The notes: a model not told the origin generated them from the letters alone. A stretch of DNA of 64,000 nt from Micrasema longulum (GCA_022494885.1 JAGVSM010000517.1:62001-126000), one strand, 5' to 3'. Positions 23,896 to 35,470 are shown, counted from the first letter of the stretch. Numbers and translations: made by a program.

Positions 23896-24481
23896 CTCTT
23901 GTGTGGCTGTGCTGTCAAACTAGTCGACACAGGACACAAGACTTGATATATTTTTCTTATTTTTTTAAATAAAGAATTCGTATTTTTTGTAATCTTCAAA
24001 GGGACATTTTCACACCCGATTTAGAAACTACAATTTGTGTAACTATGCTAAATGTTAATGCAACAAATATTTATCCTTGCTACGCGACGAATGAATGTCC
24101 GCTAATTCAGCAACACATATATACAGATACCTTAAACAAGAGAGAGCACGAAGATAAAAATCATAACAAGGAAGACAAAGACGATGTTTTGCGGCGGGTG
24201 TCGTCTAGAACAGATTTAATCTTCAGTCAGTTGATGACAATGATTGGGGACCTACGTGCGTAACATGAGCGGCGTATTTGTGGTTTTTAATTTATTTTGC
24301 TATAACAGGGCTAAATTATAAGTTTATTTGCATTAATTATGGAAAAAGGAATTATTAAACAGTAGGCCTCCATGTTTTTTATTGTTTTCCAAATGTCTGA
24401 ACTTTAGAATATTCCGTCTTTTACTAGTGGTAACATGATGTTACATCACCACGCGTAAAGGGATTATTTACCAAACTAAGT
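23896..24481. mobile_element. piggyBac-like MITE, copy 1
   Basis: TTAA (23892-23895) precedes CTCTTGTGTGGCTGTG and TTAA (24482-24485) follows the decayed right end. Almost the whole body is shared with 42544-43154, including gactagt-type subterminal palindromes and cttttactagtggtaacatg. No transposase; the 72-codon open frame inside is not conserved in the second copy. TTAA targeting is the mark of the piggyBac superfamily. Confidence 0.7.
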
Positions 24482-24639
24482 TTAATAATAGTTGATATTA
24501 AACTTCTGTGTGGGGTAAAATAAAAAGCGTTTTAAAACCAAACAATCCAACCATCACGCTCTTTCGCCGTAGGAGCAGGCAGAGAGGATACAACACCATA
24601 TTACAATATGTATGCAAACATGCCTCGCTTCCTCTAAAT

Positions 24640-24860
24640 TCATACATCTTTTCAGTCACGCTCACCGAATATTCCAATATTTGATGTGTCCATCGTCAAG
24701 TATTTTTTGGATTTAATGGTGCCATGTCTTTCTCGATTTCCGCATCCGTAACATTCGAACCGTTCATCTTTTTAGGCGTTCTTTCGCTGCCCATTTACTT
24801 TACACGTCCAAACCAACACAAAACTCATTTCTCGATTTGGTCGTTGATAATAAGATAATC
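24640..24860 (-). mobile_element. LINE family W fragment, copy 2
   Basis: The minus strand reads MSFVLVWTCKVNGQRKNA, then a stop and KDERFECYGCGN, the decayed counterpart of the family WFGHVERM segment and what follows it. Confidence 0.4.
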
Positions 24861-25429
24861 AAATAGGGTAGTCGAATATAAGATACCTGTTATTATAATC
24901 AAAATATTTGATTTTTTGATGGGCGCCAAAACTTTCTGAATCCTTTTAAATTTAATTTTGTCATCCCAAAAACAATTAGATTTACAAAAAAAAGTTTAAT
25001 TTATTCTAAAAATAGATGATACTTTAAGTAATTACATTTTTTCTCCCAATTTCTCTAATCAATTTTACTTTCTTGTACTTTTATTTTACTTCATATGAAT
25101 TTCTTTGGCGAAGCGAAAATGAGGTTTTCAATTTTGTTTGATCATACATCCCATCTCTCCGCAGCCCTTGGAAAATTTCGTCTGGTTTCCAGAACAAAGC
25201 AGGAATAAAATTGTTACGTGTCTTCATCACCTTTATATGTATTATCTTTACTCTCTACACTCTCACCCACGCCACGTGTTAGACAGATATTTCGGCTGAT
25301 TGTGCACGTGTCCGTATTATGTCGGTACCTCTTCAACTTTACTCTATCCTTCCTAAATAAACTTTTTAATAAATAATTTGTAAATTTATTTTCTGCGTGA
25401 TTATTAAATTAATTTTGATTGATTTATTT

Positions 25430-26160
25430 ATTTTATTTGTTTACGTAAAGGCAGTTTATTACACATTATTTGAAACATAAGTACCAACTCTAAGGGATTA
25501 AAAGTCGCGTGTTGAGTTGGGACGAGCAATTAGTTGACAAAGACAAATAAGTATAACATCAAAAATATTAGTAAGGATCAGAAAGACAACAATTATAATA
25601 ATGATAATTAATAAAATATTTGGCACATCATTTTAATAAATAGTAAACTCAAACGTTCAGAAAATCATTATGGAGTTTCCCACTCCAATCCCTCCCACAA
25701 AGGAATATCCAGTCTGTAACTCCTCTCTTAAAAATAGATTTGTCGTTGAGAGCTCTTCCAAAATATTGAACTCTCTCATAAAGGAGAGAGATCTCTGAGC
25801 AAAATTCGTACGGATTTTGGGTATGACATTATTTGTGCTGTGGAAAAACTTCGTATGAAATTTTGCTAAAATCTCTCCTTTTTTTGTTCAACCAGAAATG
25901 TGTAAATGCTTCTTTTAGGCACAGTTGTCTCATATCCGGCACCTTCGTGTATTGGAACAATTGTTCTGACGGGTATGTTAGAGGGCGCCGGAATATAATT
26001 CTCCATGTTAATTTCTGTGAAATTATGAGAGGCTTTAAGATGGATGCCGTTCAACTCCCCCGGCTAACTATATGATAGGTTGCTGTGGATTGAAACAGAA
26101 CAAAGTACACATTTCTGAGAGAGCCAATATCCAGAATGTATCTGTGAGAGCAGAATAGAT
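25430..26160 (-). mobile_element. Decayed LINE 3' part
   Basis: Toward 25430 there is ttatttattttatttgttta (complement of an A-rich tail) and a caactc/gagttg hairpin like that at 7.3 kb. Further in, the minus strand reads short blocks such as VRILLRDLSP and SYRLDIPLWEGLEWET in a LINE C-terminal style. Homology is weak. Confidence 0.35.
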
Positions 26161-26741
26161 GGCACAGCTTTTTCAACCTAGATTATTTTCATTATTTTCC
26201 TGTCCACCCCCAGTAGTGGTGGATCTGAATCAATATTATTGTATAAAAAGAAAGGTGATCATAAATTCATTTAATCGCAGTGTTGAAACACCTTTAGAAC
26301 CAATTTTTCACTCCCCCCTGCCTCAAACCGAACCTGCTACCTAAAGCATGGTTCACAAATGCGCCAACTGAGAGACGGACTTATTATTTCCACTCAATTT
26401 TGTTTTCCAGGATTTTTACCTAAGAGTAGTCACCAAGTAAAAACGCTTATCGAAGTTTCCGGTTCTATTTCAAAAAAAAAAAGTATTCTTCTTCGCCTAG
26501 ACACAACTGTATACTTATACACATACTTCTACTTGTTCACATATTTTCACCTCGCGGTTAAGTAAACTACGCATTTGAATATCACGCCAAGCTTCAGGTT
26601 TATTCCTTAACCAGTTTAAGTTAAAATTCAATATGAGTGAGAATGTGTTATTTCTAGCAATAAAATATTTCATTATTAACCCTTTTTTGGGGTTTTTTTT
26701 AACTACGAAATATTTGCGTTCTTTCAATTTTCAGAATATTT

Positions 26742-26890
26742 CATAATATTTTAATTTTCAGACTATTCCCTAAAAACCGCAAATAACTCATACTGGAAAA
26801 TAGGAATCGAGATATGGTAGAGTACGATCCGTATCTCGGACCTTTAATCCGTGATTCTACAACACTACCGTATTCGGTTAGAATAAACAC
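26742..26890 (-). repeat. tRNA-derived SINE, family A, copy 4
   Basis: aactcatactggaaaatagg, gagatatggtagagtacgat and cggacctttaatccgtgatt keep the family A order. The B box is damaged (gatacggatcg on the minus strand). Confidence 0.6.
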
Positions 26891-27615
26891 AATTTCGGAA
26901 AAAAAAAAAAGCAATGAATATAATATGATATTAATGTTGTGTTGAAAATCCTTCAACAGTATTCCATATTATAATATATGCATTAAATCCATAGATCTAT
27001 TCCATTAAAAAATATATTTATTTTAATTTAAGTCTTACTAATGCATGTACAAAATACAATTTTATTATTATTGTGTGATTTAAAACAATGTTGATAATTG
27101 AATGAATATTTAATGTCTTCAGTTTAACCTAAAGTCTAATATTCTTCTATAATTAATCAAAGTTGAAGTCAAAAGTGATTATATTTTAGTCTTATTGCTA
27201 AAAACATGAAAAAAACATTAATTCATGCTCTCGATGCGCGCAAAAGAACCGCCCCTACAAAAGCCGGGAAGCTACTAACGCAGCTTACAAACGTGTGACG
27301 CATAAGAAATTATCTTTCACGCTCCCAAATATACCCGCATTATCGAGAGTAAGACGTAAAAAATGTGCGAGACAATTATATATTAGAATTGCTCTTGTAC
27401 TACGAACGCAACACGTGACACATTGGTAAACTTTCTGTTGTATTGATGATCTCCAAGTTTTGATAAAACGCATTTTTTGTTCCCAATAATTTTAGTTATT
27501 TAATATAAAAAATATTTTTACCAATACGTAAGTGTAAAACGAAAGAATACCAAAAATCTCAATCCATAACTTATTATATTTAGAGAGATATTAAAGTTAT
27601 TAGATGCAATGTGTA

Positions 27616-28156
27616 CTATAGTCCTTAAAGTTTAGCTTGATTAAAATGACAGCTGTCAAACTCGTGTCAACAGTAATGGAATTACTGATCACTGATCATG
27701 TACCGATCAAATCGATTTTATCAGTTTGTTCATGCAATCATGAAACTTTGTTTCCAAAAATTTATATAAACGCAAAAACAAGCCTATTTTAGTGTTGAAT
27801 ACAATAATTCACCAAAAATAAGACATTTATACTTTTTTCGTGAACATTATCAAACAATTTATTTTTTTATTCGGTCAAATTACGTTTATCAATTTGTCCA
27901 TCTCTAACGCTTTTGCAAAATGATGTAACCTTGTAAGAACGTCGTCAATTAGGTTTATTTTAGTTTAAAAGCTGATTTTATATATTTATGTTGATTTATA
28001 CGCGAAGCATTGTATTAAAAAAATTGATTAACATATCAAATACGAACGATTTTTCGTGTATCAATATAAATCACTCCTTAGACGTTACTACAAAGTTATG
28101 TCGTCAGTTTTTCTGACAACTGTCATTTCAATCATGCTATATTTTAAGGACTATAG
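27616..28156. mobile_element. MITE with ~43-bp terminal inverted repeats
   Basis: The left end CTATAGTCCTTAAAGTTTAG ... TTGATTAAAATGACAGCTGT mirrors the right end, whose complement reads CTATAGTCCTTAAAATATAG ... ATGATTGAAATGACAGTTGT. Flanks are gtgta on the left and gtacac on the right. No coding potential inside. The superfamily cannot be set from the target site. It ends 356 bases before Pgant9-like exon 2. Confidence 0.8.
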
Positions 28157-28512
28157 GTACACATCACCGGGAAGGGAGATTTAATGGTCAAGGACTTTTT
28201 GATTCTCTGCATACACATACATCACTCTGAATCCCGGTGGAATACAACTTCAGTAATTAATTTCTATTGTTTTGTATGAAATTCAGTTTAGCTCTGACGT
28301 TTGTTATTTACTTGATTCCAATCATGATTAACTTTACACAGAGAATACACAAAACACTACCCCTATTTTACGAATATGTATGTGGTACTGGTAAATTCAA
28401 CAGCTATTTATACAAAGGTTAATATCATCAAATTATTTTTTGAAAATTATGATCCCAACTGGCTAATGATTCACTATAGCGTAGTAATTCAAATGTTTGG
28501 TTTTTCTTCCAG

Positions 28513-28723
28513 TCTCGGAGGCAGTTCTCGCCTTCCCGATGGGTGAAAGTGGCCTTAACGTCAACGCCCCTGGAGAAATGGGAAAGGCGGTTGTTCTTCC
28601 TACCAATCTTACTGAGGACATCAAGAAGATCGTGTCTGATGGGTGGCAGAAGAACGCCTTCAACCAGTATGCCAGCGATCTGATCAGCGTCAGGAGATCG
28701 CTCCCTGATCCGAGAGATCCATG
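28513..28723 (+). CDS. Pgant9: Polypeptide N-acetylgalactosaminyltransferase (Pgant9-like), coding exon 2
   Basis: This exon continues exon 1 in frame: the acceptor is tttttcttccAG at 28511-28512 and the split codon (G from exon 1, TC here) reads Val. It encodes about residues 95-165. Family hallmarks of the region just before the catalytic GT-A domain are visible: PGEMGKAVVLP, then GWQKNAFNQYASDLISV, then RRSLPDPRDPW, where the next residue in the family is the conserved Cys before the first catalytic block. The donor is ATG|GTGAGT at 28723/28724, so the last Trp codon is split in phase 2. The frame meets a TGA three bases into the intron, confirming that the exon must end here. The UDP-GalNAc-binding DXH motif and the ricin-type lectin domain are not in the window, so this is a 5' partial gene of roughly one quarter of the usual 600-650 residues. 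Confidence 0.9.
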
Positions 28724-28955
28724 GTGAGTCCTATTCATTGTTTTTATTTACAAGGCAAAATGCCTTTTCCGGGTGTAATGCTACTTACTTCTGCGACTCA
28801 TCAAAAAATTGAACCTATAACGGAAGTTTGTTGTGTAAATGTATGATGCACAGTATTAATTAGGTTCGCGTGTGTAATAATTTGAATTTTTCATAAATAC
28901 ATATGCACGATTACTATAAGTGACTTTTTATTTGTATTCAAATGATGTAATATAA

Positions 28956-30220
28956 AGGGTCTTTCATTGAACGCTTCCTATCTTTTAATTAAAATAAAAT
29001 AAAGTGTGTGCGAGATATCATCGAAATTTTGTACATGTTTGAAAAATCTATCAATGCCATTATGTATGGAATATAACATCGTTCAAATGTCCGCTGTGGC
29101 TTTTCTGGGTGGCGCGCATCCGAAATGCCTAATTTTCCATGACTCTGGCTCTTAAATCAGGCTAAATTTGACCAATGGCATGAGTTATGTTGGCTTTGAG
29201 GGTCGCTATGGTTTGTGGTTTATTTGCGTAGATCTGCGACATCAAATCGCACGATCTCAGTGGCCAGTTCACAATGCTTCACATGAGATGGCCATGCTCT
29301 CGAACCACTCTTGCAAAATTCCCAATGAGCGCAAGTTGTATGGCACGTCGCGCCATCTCGTTGAAATTACATGTTGTTGGTGTTCATATCATCCAATTTA
29401 GGCCAAAATAAGTTAGTAATCATCAACCTATAGCGCTCGCCGTTGACGATGACGGCCTGGCCAACGTCGTTCTCAAAGAAATGTGGACCGTTGACGCGGC
29501 CAGCCTAAAATCCACACCAAGCAGAGACTTTTTTGGGATGCATTGGACGCTCTTGGATTTCATGTGGATTGGTATTGTCCCAAATTTGTCAATCTTGTTT
29601 GTTGACGTACTCATTTTTCCTGAAATGGGCCTTATTGCTGAAGATGATTTTTCGGTGAAAATTAGGGTCAGTTTCCAACTGCTCAGGGCCCATTCAGCGA
29701 ACGCCTATCAGTGTCTATGGTCATTTACCTTTAGTTCCTAGGCAGGTTAAATTTTGTGGGGGTGCAGACCCAAGTCACGATGCAAAATTCGTCAAGTTGT
29801 GGTCTGCGAAAAACCGAGTTCTTGTGAGCGCCGCGAAATCGACTGCTTCGGATTCTCCTGCACACTCTCACGGACAGCGGCGATGTTTTCGGCAGATCTT
29901 GCGTTTCGTTGACATACGGGTGTGGGTTAATTGATTACTGAACCAGTGGACTCAAATCAATCCACCACAATGTGAATAGTCTTCTCGGTAGGACGCCTAT
30001 AGCAACCGTAAAATGGGCGAAGCGCGTGGAACGTTGCCCGAATAGAATACTCATTTTGATAAAACAATTTTATCATTTACACGTGTTATTAAACGCTATT
30101 TCCGTCTATAGTGATTATGAAAAATATACTGAATAAATGACAGCCAATTTGACAGATGTCGCTTCAACAACATGGACACTAGCAACTGTTAAAGTCTGGA
30201 AGTCCCTATTTGAAGACCCT
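28956..30220 (-). mobile_element. Decayed IS630/Tc1-like DNA transposon, 1265 bp
   Basis: The ends AGGGTCTTTCATTGAACGCT and (complement of the right end) AGGGTCTTCAAATAGGGACT form imperfect TIRs. Each is flanked by TAA (28953-28955, 30221-30223). The interior is a minus-strand transposase pseudogene. The element begins 232 bases after the donor of exon 2. Confidence 0.75.
29060..30045 (-). pseudogene. IS630/Tc1-like transposase pseudogene
   Basis: In minus-strand order: SILFGQRSTRFAHFTVAIGV (N-terminus), DPNFHRKIIFSNKAHFRKNE, then GVDFRLAAS..., GPHFFEN-type block, FWPKLDDMNTNNM, RDGATCHT, VNWPLRSCDL and NKPQTIATLKANI, then RMRATQKSHSGHLNDVIFHT. Relatives read FSDEAHF; here it is FSNKAHF, so the first catalytic Asp is Asn. 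The second Asp (RDGATCHT) is kept. After SCDL about a dozen residues are missing. There are several frameshifts and stops. Clearly dead. Confidence 0.75.
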
Positions 30221-30223
30221 TAA

Positions 30224-31460
30224 GATTGCTCTTATCTAGTGAGTTTTATACGTTTTCGTGTCTCACAAAGAGTTACGGTACATTATCATACTAATTATTG
30301 ATTAAATTTGCCAATTACCTACATGCACTGGTTTGAAAATCATTACTTTTATCCTCGAATCAACCAAAACAATGAACACAAACAGATAACATATATAATC
30401 TTAGTATAATTAAGTGTAAGAAATATAAGTATTGTCGCCTCCCATTAACCCAAGCATGAATTAATGAACGATAAATAATGAAAATACTGCGTTAGCGCTC
30501 ATACCCCTTACTACCTTCGCAATCTCCAAAGCGGGTGATAAGAGGTCTAATGGCATAAATTAATGCTGGTCCTCTTCTTGTTCTAAGGGACGGGGGCGAA
30601 AATCTTAGGGTAAAACAAGACTGCTTGTAATGTCGTCAATTAATCTCCCCCCCAGTTCTGCATTCACTTAGCGGACCCTGGGAAACTTGGCGTGGGAGAT
30701 CTTAAATCATTTTTAATTATAAACATTACGGAGCCTCTTCGTTCACCTCTCTCGTCTCCTGTGACCCTGTTTCTTGTTTCTTTGTTACCGCCTTAGATAA
30801 ATTTTATCGTTTTGTATACAAATTGTTTGCGGCCCACAATTCTGCGGCTTTGACGAAATTAAGGGAAAACCAATTTTTAGATAAGGTTTTCATAATTTAA
30901 ATTATTTCGCATTAATGAGTTACTTTGAATCAAAAACTTTTCTTCGGCATAGCAACGAACATTTCTTGTACCAAAAGCTTATTTAATTTTTATATACTTG
31001 CAATACAAAAATAAATACGCAAATGCATATTATTTTATGTTTTATATACATGTACATAAAATAAATCACTTTATGATTTTTTTTTTGGTATATATCCATG
31101 AATTAGTTAGAATATTTTTATAACTTAAAAAAAAGTCTAATGCTGTATATTTTAATTTGCGCCAGGGTAAAAAATGTGTTTAAAAAACAAAGGTCAGATG
31201 ACGCTTATAATGAATTATTAATAACAATTAAATATTATGCATAGTTAACTCATTTTTGCACCACAATAAGCCAAGAGTTCGTGTTTATAAAACACCTATG
31301 TTTGAAAATAAAGAAACGAAATTAATGTAATCTTATCTAGAGTCCATCCATCATATTTATGCGAATATACCTTTAACTACTACGATAGCCTACCAATTTT
31401 TTTCATGTTTTTTATTATAAATAAGTAGTTATTTTTTTATAATAAAATAAATAAAACCAC
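30224..31460. other. AT-rich DNA without recognisable gene
   Basis: A somewhat GC-richer patch at 30500-30800 shows no open frame or repeat match. 31250-31290 carries tttttgcaccacaataagcc, a fragment of the SINE C tail. Confidence 0.4.
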
Positions 31461-31464
31461 AAAA

Positions 31465-31502
31465 AAAAATAAGTCGATGATGTCAATCATCGACTTATTT
31501 TT
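31465..31502. repeat. Perfect 17-bp palindrome with 4-base loop
   Basis: aaaaataagtcgatgat and atcatcgacttattttt flank gtca. The T run on the right and A run on the left make it look like a terminator-shaped hairpin on either strand; in a eukaryote it is more likely a foldback remnant. Confidence 0.85.
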
Positions 31503-31509
31503 AGATAAA

Positions 31510-32130
31510 TTTTTATGATTCTAGTTGGCAGAGTTCCGTTATATTTAATTGCCGAGTTTGTTTAAAAAGTTCTCTAGTTGCTGTTAAATAGAGAAGGTCA
31601 AAACTTTAATATTTTATTTTGCTGTCGTTGTAGTCTGTCTATGTCATTTTGATATCCTGTTCCTCATAGTTGTTACATATAACATATTTGAGTTTTGACA
31701 TAGGCTTCATACATTAGAATTTCATTCATTTTTGGAACAAATTTTTTTTTATTTTTAAAAAAAGACTCGATTATTTCGCCACTTTGCTAATTAAATTGCT
31801 GATATGCATTTTCCATGTTAAATGTCTATCTATTGTTAGTACTTAGTATTTAATATGTTCAATTTCATCTAGTCGTTCATCTAAATTATAAATAAAAAAA
31901 AATCATTTTTATAATAGTTTATAATAATAATCAATAAATTTTTATTGTTCTACTAACTACTTAAATAATGAATGAACCCAAAAATAAATATATTTCAGAA
32001 TTGACAACCTGTTTTGTATTTATAAAACCTTTAAGCGATCACTTAATCATCCTTATAAACCTTTGTTTATTTAGTACCTAGCTTAAAAAGAAAGCCCTAA
32101 GAAATGTGAATTTAAATCAGGCTCGAATCA
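31510..32130. other. AT-rich DNA without recognisable feature
   Basis: Nothing supported on either strand. Confidence 0.4.
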
Positions 32131-32134
32131 CTGT

Positions 32135-32395
32135 ATACCCCCCGCAGAAAAGGGGGGTCGGTTTTACTACCTCTTGCATAGCAGTCTCGAGTTCCAGCAG
32201 GGTAATTAATCGCGAAAAATGTAACAGAATAACGGCAACGCTGCTGAGACAATATATTTTCATTAGGCGTCTCGACACTGGCCATTCGGGGAGCTTTTAC
32301 GGCGCCGCGACGCTCCTCTGGGGCAAGGCAGAAAAGCTCTGTGGAAATTTGATGCGATCACGAGGCATTGAATAACAAACGACGCCTGGAAAATA
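32135..32395. other. GC-rich island of unknown role
   Basis: An abrupt GC-richer block (gcgtctcgacactggccatt, ttttacggcgccgcgacgct) within AT-rich intron DNA. An 89-codon + strand open frame covers it but shows no recognisable motifs. It is not shared with other repeats here. Candidates are a conserved enhancer, an unannotated exon or a single old insertion. Confidence 0.3.
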
Positions 32396-32399
32396 AGTT

Positions 32400-34237
32400 A
32401 TATACGCGGTTCTTGAGTGATTTATCTAAAGCATATATCTAAATTATTTGATGCCTGTAACGTGAATACAAAATTAATGTGTTTGATTTTTTAAATTTCA
32501 ATAATTTAAAGACCCCAAATATACATTATGGTTTCATGAAATTTAGTAAATAAAAAATTGAATTTAAATAAATATTTGAAACATTCAATCGAGTTGATGA
32601 AATTTTCTTGGTGAAGGTTTATTATTATTTAAAAATTTACTTTTTTATTTTAACTCTTCCGGGCCTTATTTAGGGTCAAATAGGTAGTATATTTTTTCTA
32701 ACAACTTCTTTGTTAAATAACATATTGATTTCATTTTAAACGTAATCCTACTTCATAATGTTGGAAATATTTTGAAATGCAGCAAACAATAGAATTCATT
32801 CGCTCTCCACTTTGATAATATTTTATACGTGTCTCAGTTCACACGTATGCTTCTTGCTATTTGACCGCTTATTTCTAGCAACAACCACAAAAATCCGAAT
32901 TGTTCGCGTTATATTATAGATGTATTCTCCTCCCATAACTTTCCGATGTACCTTTCTAACGGATTGCGTGAATTTAGATCACTGTTATTCGACGTGTAGC
33001 AGCGAGAGGACCGCGATGCCACATAACATCCTTTCGCAACAGTATTTTATGAAAAATGCATGAATTCACCAGAAATTCGGTATATTATGAAACAATTATT
33101 TAAACACTTACACGGCAATCGTAATGATAAATATGATATAATTTTTTTTTTAAAGTTGTATTTATAGCAGTTTAACTAGGGTTATTTTTGGTATCCCCCC
33201 CCGGAATTCGCGGTTTTTTTTAAAGCTTACGCTTGAAAATATCAATGAAATGGCCGTTTGATAAGTTGGTATTTTCAAAAAAAAGGAATCGTAATGCTTT
33301 TGATAAAAAAATGTGCATATCATTAATCTTATTCCCACTGGAGATGGATCCGATTACACCCAGCAGTATTGAAAATAATCAATTATGTGAAAAGTAATTT
33401 TCGTACTACATTTTTCTTAACAAAATCATCAGAAATCGTACACAAAATTGTCTTTTTATGATTCAGAAAAAAATGTTATGGTAAAATTATTTCGAAAAAC
33501 AAACAAAAAATGCCTCAAAGCGACTTTTAAAACTGGGTCTAAAATGGCCCATCACTGCCGAACACGTATGTTTTAAGCCAGCGGGCTTTGAGAGTTTAGA
33601 GGCTTCCTTGCTAAGATAACCTGTTATAAAGAAAATTGCACAGCTTAGAAATTTTATTCAACAGCATTTACTTGTCACCCAAATATTTATTTATTTTATT
33701 TAAACACTTCATATACATATACTTTTTACATACATATGCATAAGGTTGCCTTAAAGCAATTTCTTCTTACCTACCCAAACCATTCTATTCGATAAAATCA
33801 GCGGTATATGAACATATTGTTGGTTTATTAAAAAAAACTGTGTTTTACAAAAAAAAAGTTACACAGTTTCTACGTAGAAAATTTTTAAAAGAAAATTTTC
33901 GTTAGGAATTTTTTGTGATATTTGTCTTTAATTATAATCTGAACTTAAGATTTACAAAGGTCTAAGGTTTGCTATTAGTTCTGTTGAAATGTAATTCTCA
34001 GTGACAACTGGTCAAAAATGGTACAAACTGAAACATTAAGTTTGACCCTAAGACCGTAAGTATTTCATTTGTGGTTTGATATTTTTTAAACTCTGAACTC
34101 ATTTATTTAAACGCATGTGTTTGTATTTGTTTTTAAAAATACATAAACATTCTTTAACGGCATTTCTCTTTTTTGTAAGAATGCAAACGTTTCTTTTTTT
34201 GTTTGTAAAAATCACCCATAAAGAAGAAATTAATTAA
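32400..34237. other. AT-rich DNA without recognisable gene
   Basis: A C run (atccccccccc) at about 33192 and a possible minus-strand LINE 3' end near 33690-33740 (atttatttattttatttaaa) are the only notable points. Confidence 0.4.
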
Positions 34238-34540
34238 CATTTTACAACAGAGATGAAGAACATTTAAGAGAAGGTAATATAGAAGTCTAGGCATCTACAG
34301 GGCTAATGACCTGTCAATGGCTGGTTTAAGTGGCCATTTTACACACCGTGTAACATTCACCATTCTGCCCATATTTGAACATCTATATTCCTTCAATTCT
34401 TTCATCTGTTGATGTTTGTGAAGTTAAAGAGCTGAAACCTTTATTTATGCGGGTTGTAAAATGTTAATATAAACAGCTCCCCAGGGAGTTCAATCCAGTC
34501 CTTGTCTACAAAAATTTGGACAAACTCAAAATATTGTTAA
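34238..34540. repeat. Foldback family F, copy F3 (single arm plus terminal block)
   Basis: tacaacagagatgaagaaca, ctaggcatctacagggctaa, ttgaacatctatattccttc and aaagagctgaaacctttatt give one complete arm. The terminal block then follows directly: agctccccagggagttcaat, ccagtccttgtctacaaaaa, tttggacaaactcaaaatat. The other arm is missing. Confidence 0.75.
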
Positions 34541-34940
34541 GAAATTAATCTTGTTTTTGAATAAAGTATGCATATTTCATCGAACAATGTTAATGAATGC
34601 ACATTGCACAGTAGATGTTAATATTCCTTACTGTGCAGTAAAACTTCATAATTGGAAAATGTCCCAGAATATTTCACTCCGTGAATACGGAAGCATTATT
34701 TGTTAGGCGTTTAACAGCAGCAGACCAACCCGAAAAGTAATTTTCCTTTTAATGTAAGGTACTAATAATTTATACTCTACCTACGAATCCTTTGATTATT
34801 AAAAAAGAAAACGGTTTTTAAAATTGGGTTTATGGTTTTCGTAAATATGGTTTAAAATTGTAAAACATTAATGTGTAACATTTAAGTTTGTAGGTGAAAA
34901 TTCTTGATGGAAGTTCATTGTAAGTTATTATAGAAATCAA

Positions 34941-35258
34941 AGACAAGTGATACTTTGATCCACCAATTTAGAATATTCAGTGACCGGTTTCATCGCTTTT
35001 GCGACATCTTCGAGACTGGTATCTTTACTATGGAGTTCTACTCATTAGTTAACCGGGAAAAAAATATTAATGAACCTCAAGTTAAAAATACTTTTATTTA
35101 ATTTACTTTCGTATAATTTTGAATTCTCTATCTTTACCCCTGTGTTGTATAAATACATTGAACTCCTTAATAAATTTACCAGACTCGAAGATGTCGCGAA
35201 AGCGATATAACCGATCATTGGATATTCCAAATTTGTGAATTAAAGTATCACATGTCTC
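34941..35258. repeat. Inverted repeat with ~80-bp arms bearing a small hairpin motif
   Basis: Arms 34941-35021 and 35177-35258 are reverse complements (gtgatacttt, gaatattcagtgaccggttt, cgcttttgcgacatcttcga, gactggta). Each contains gtcgc-aaaa/gaaa-gcga, a 5-bp mini-hairpin. A third, single copy lies at 53.22-53.29 kb. Spacer 155 bases of AT-rich DNA; the short frame reading into it is not a gene. Confidence 0.7.
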
Positions 35259-35470
35259 TTATTTATATAATAACGTTAATGTGTTAGATTAAAAATATTT
35301 TTTAAACTTTATAATTGATTTGTCGTTAGCTTTATAGAGTGAGAATGTAAATATTTCGTAAGTTATATATTAATTTTCTTGTCTTTTATTAATTTATACA
35401 CATATGTATAATATTTATTATAATAATAAATTTGCATATCACAATAATTTTTCAACCATAAGCCCTATAA

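Larger units (their letters stand above)
21776..28512 (+). other. Intron 1 of the Pgant9-like gene
   Basis: The intron runs from GTAAGA to a pyrimidine-rich tract and AG, 6737 bases. It is AT-rich and filled with mobile DNA listed separately: SINE copies near 22.5, 22.8, 23.3-23.8 and 26.8 kb, a piggyBac-like MITE at 23.9-24.5 kb, LINE scraps at 24.6 and 25.4-26.1 kb, and a TIR element ending 356 bases before exon 2. I see no additional coding exon in it. Confidence 0.75.

Noticed and set aside
28463..28738. 91-codon minus-strand frame opposite exon 2
   Set aside because: Antisense of a conserved coding exon; no motifs of its own.
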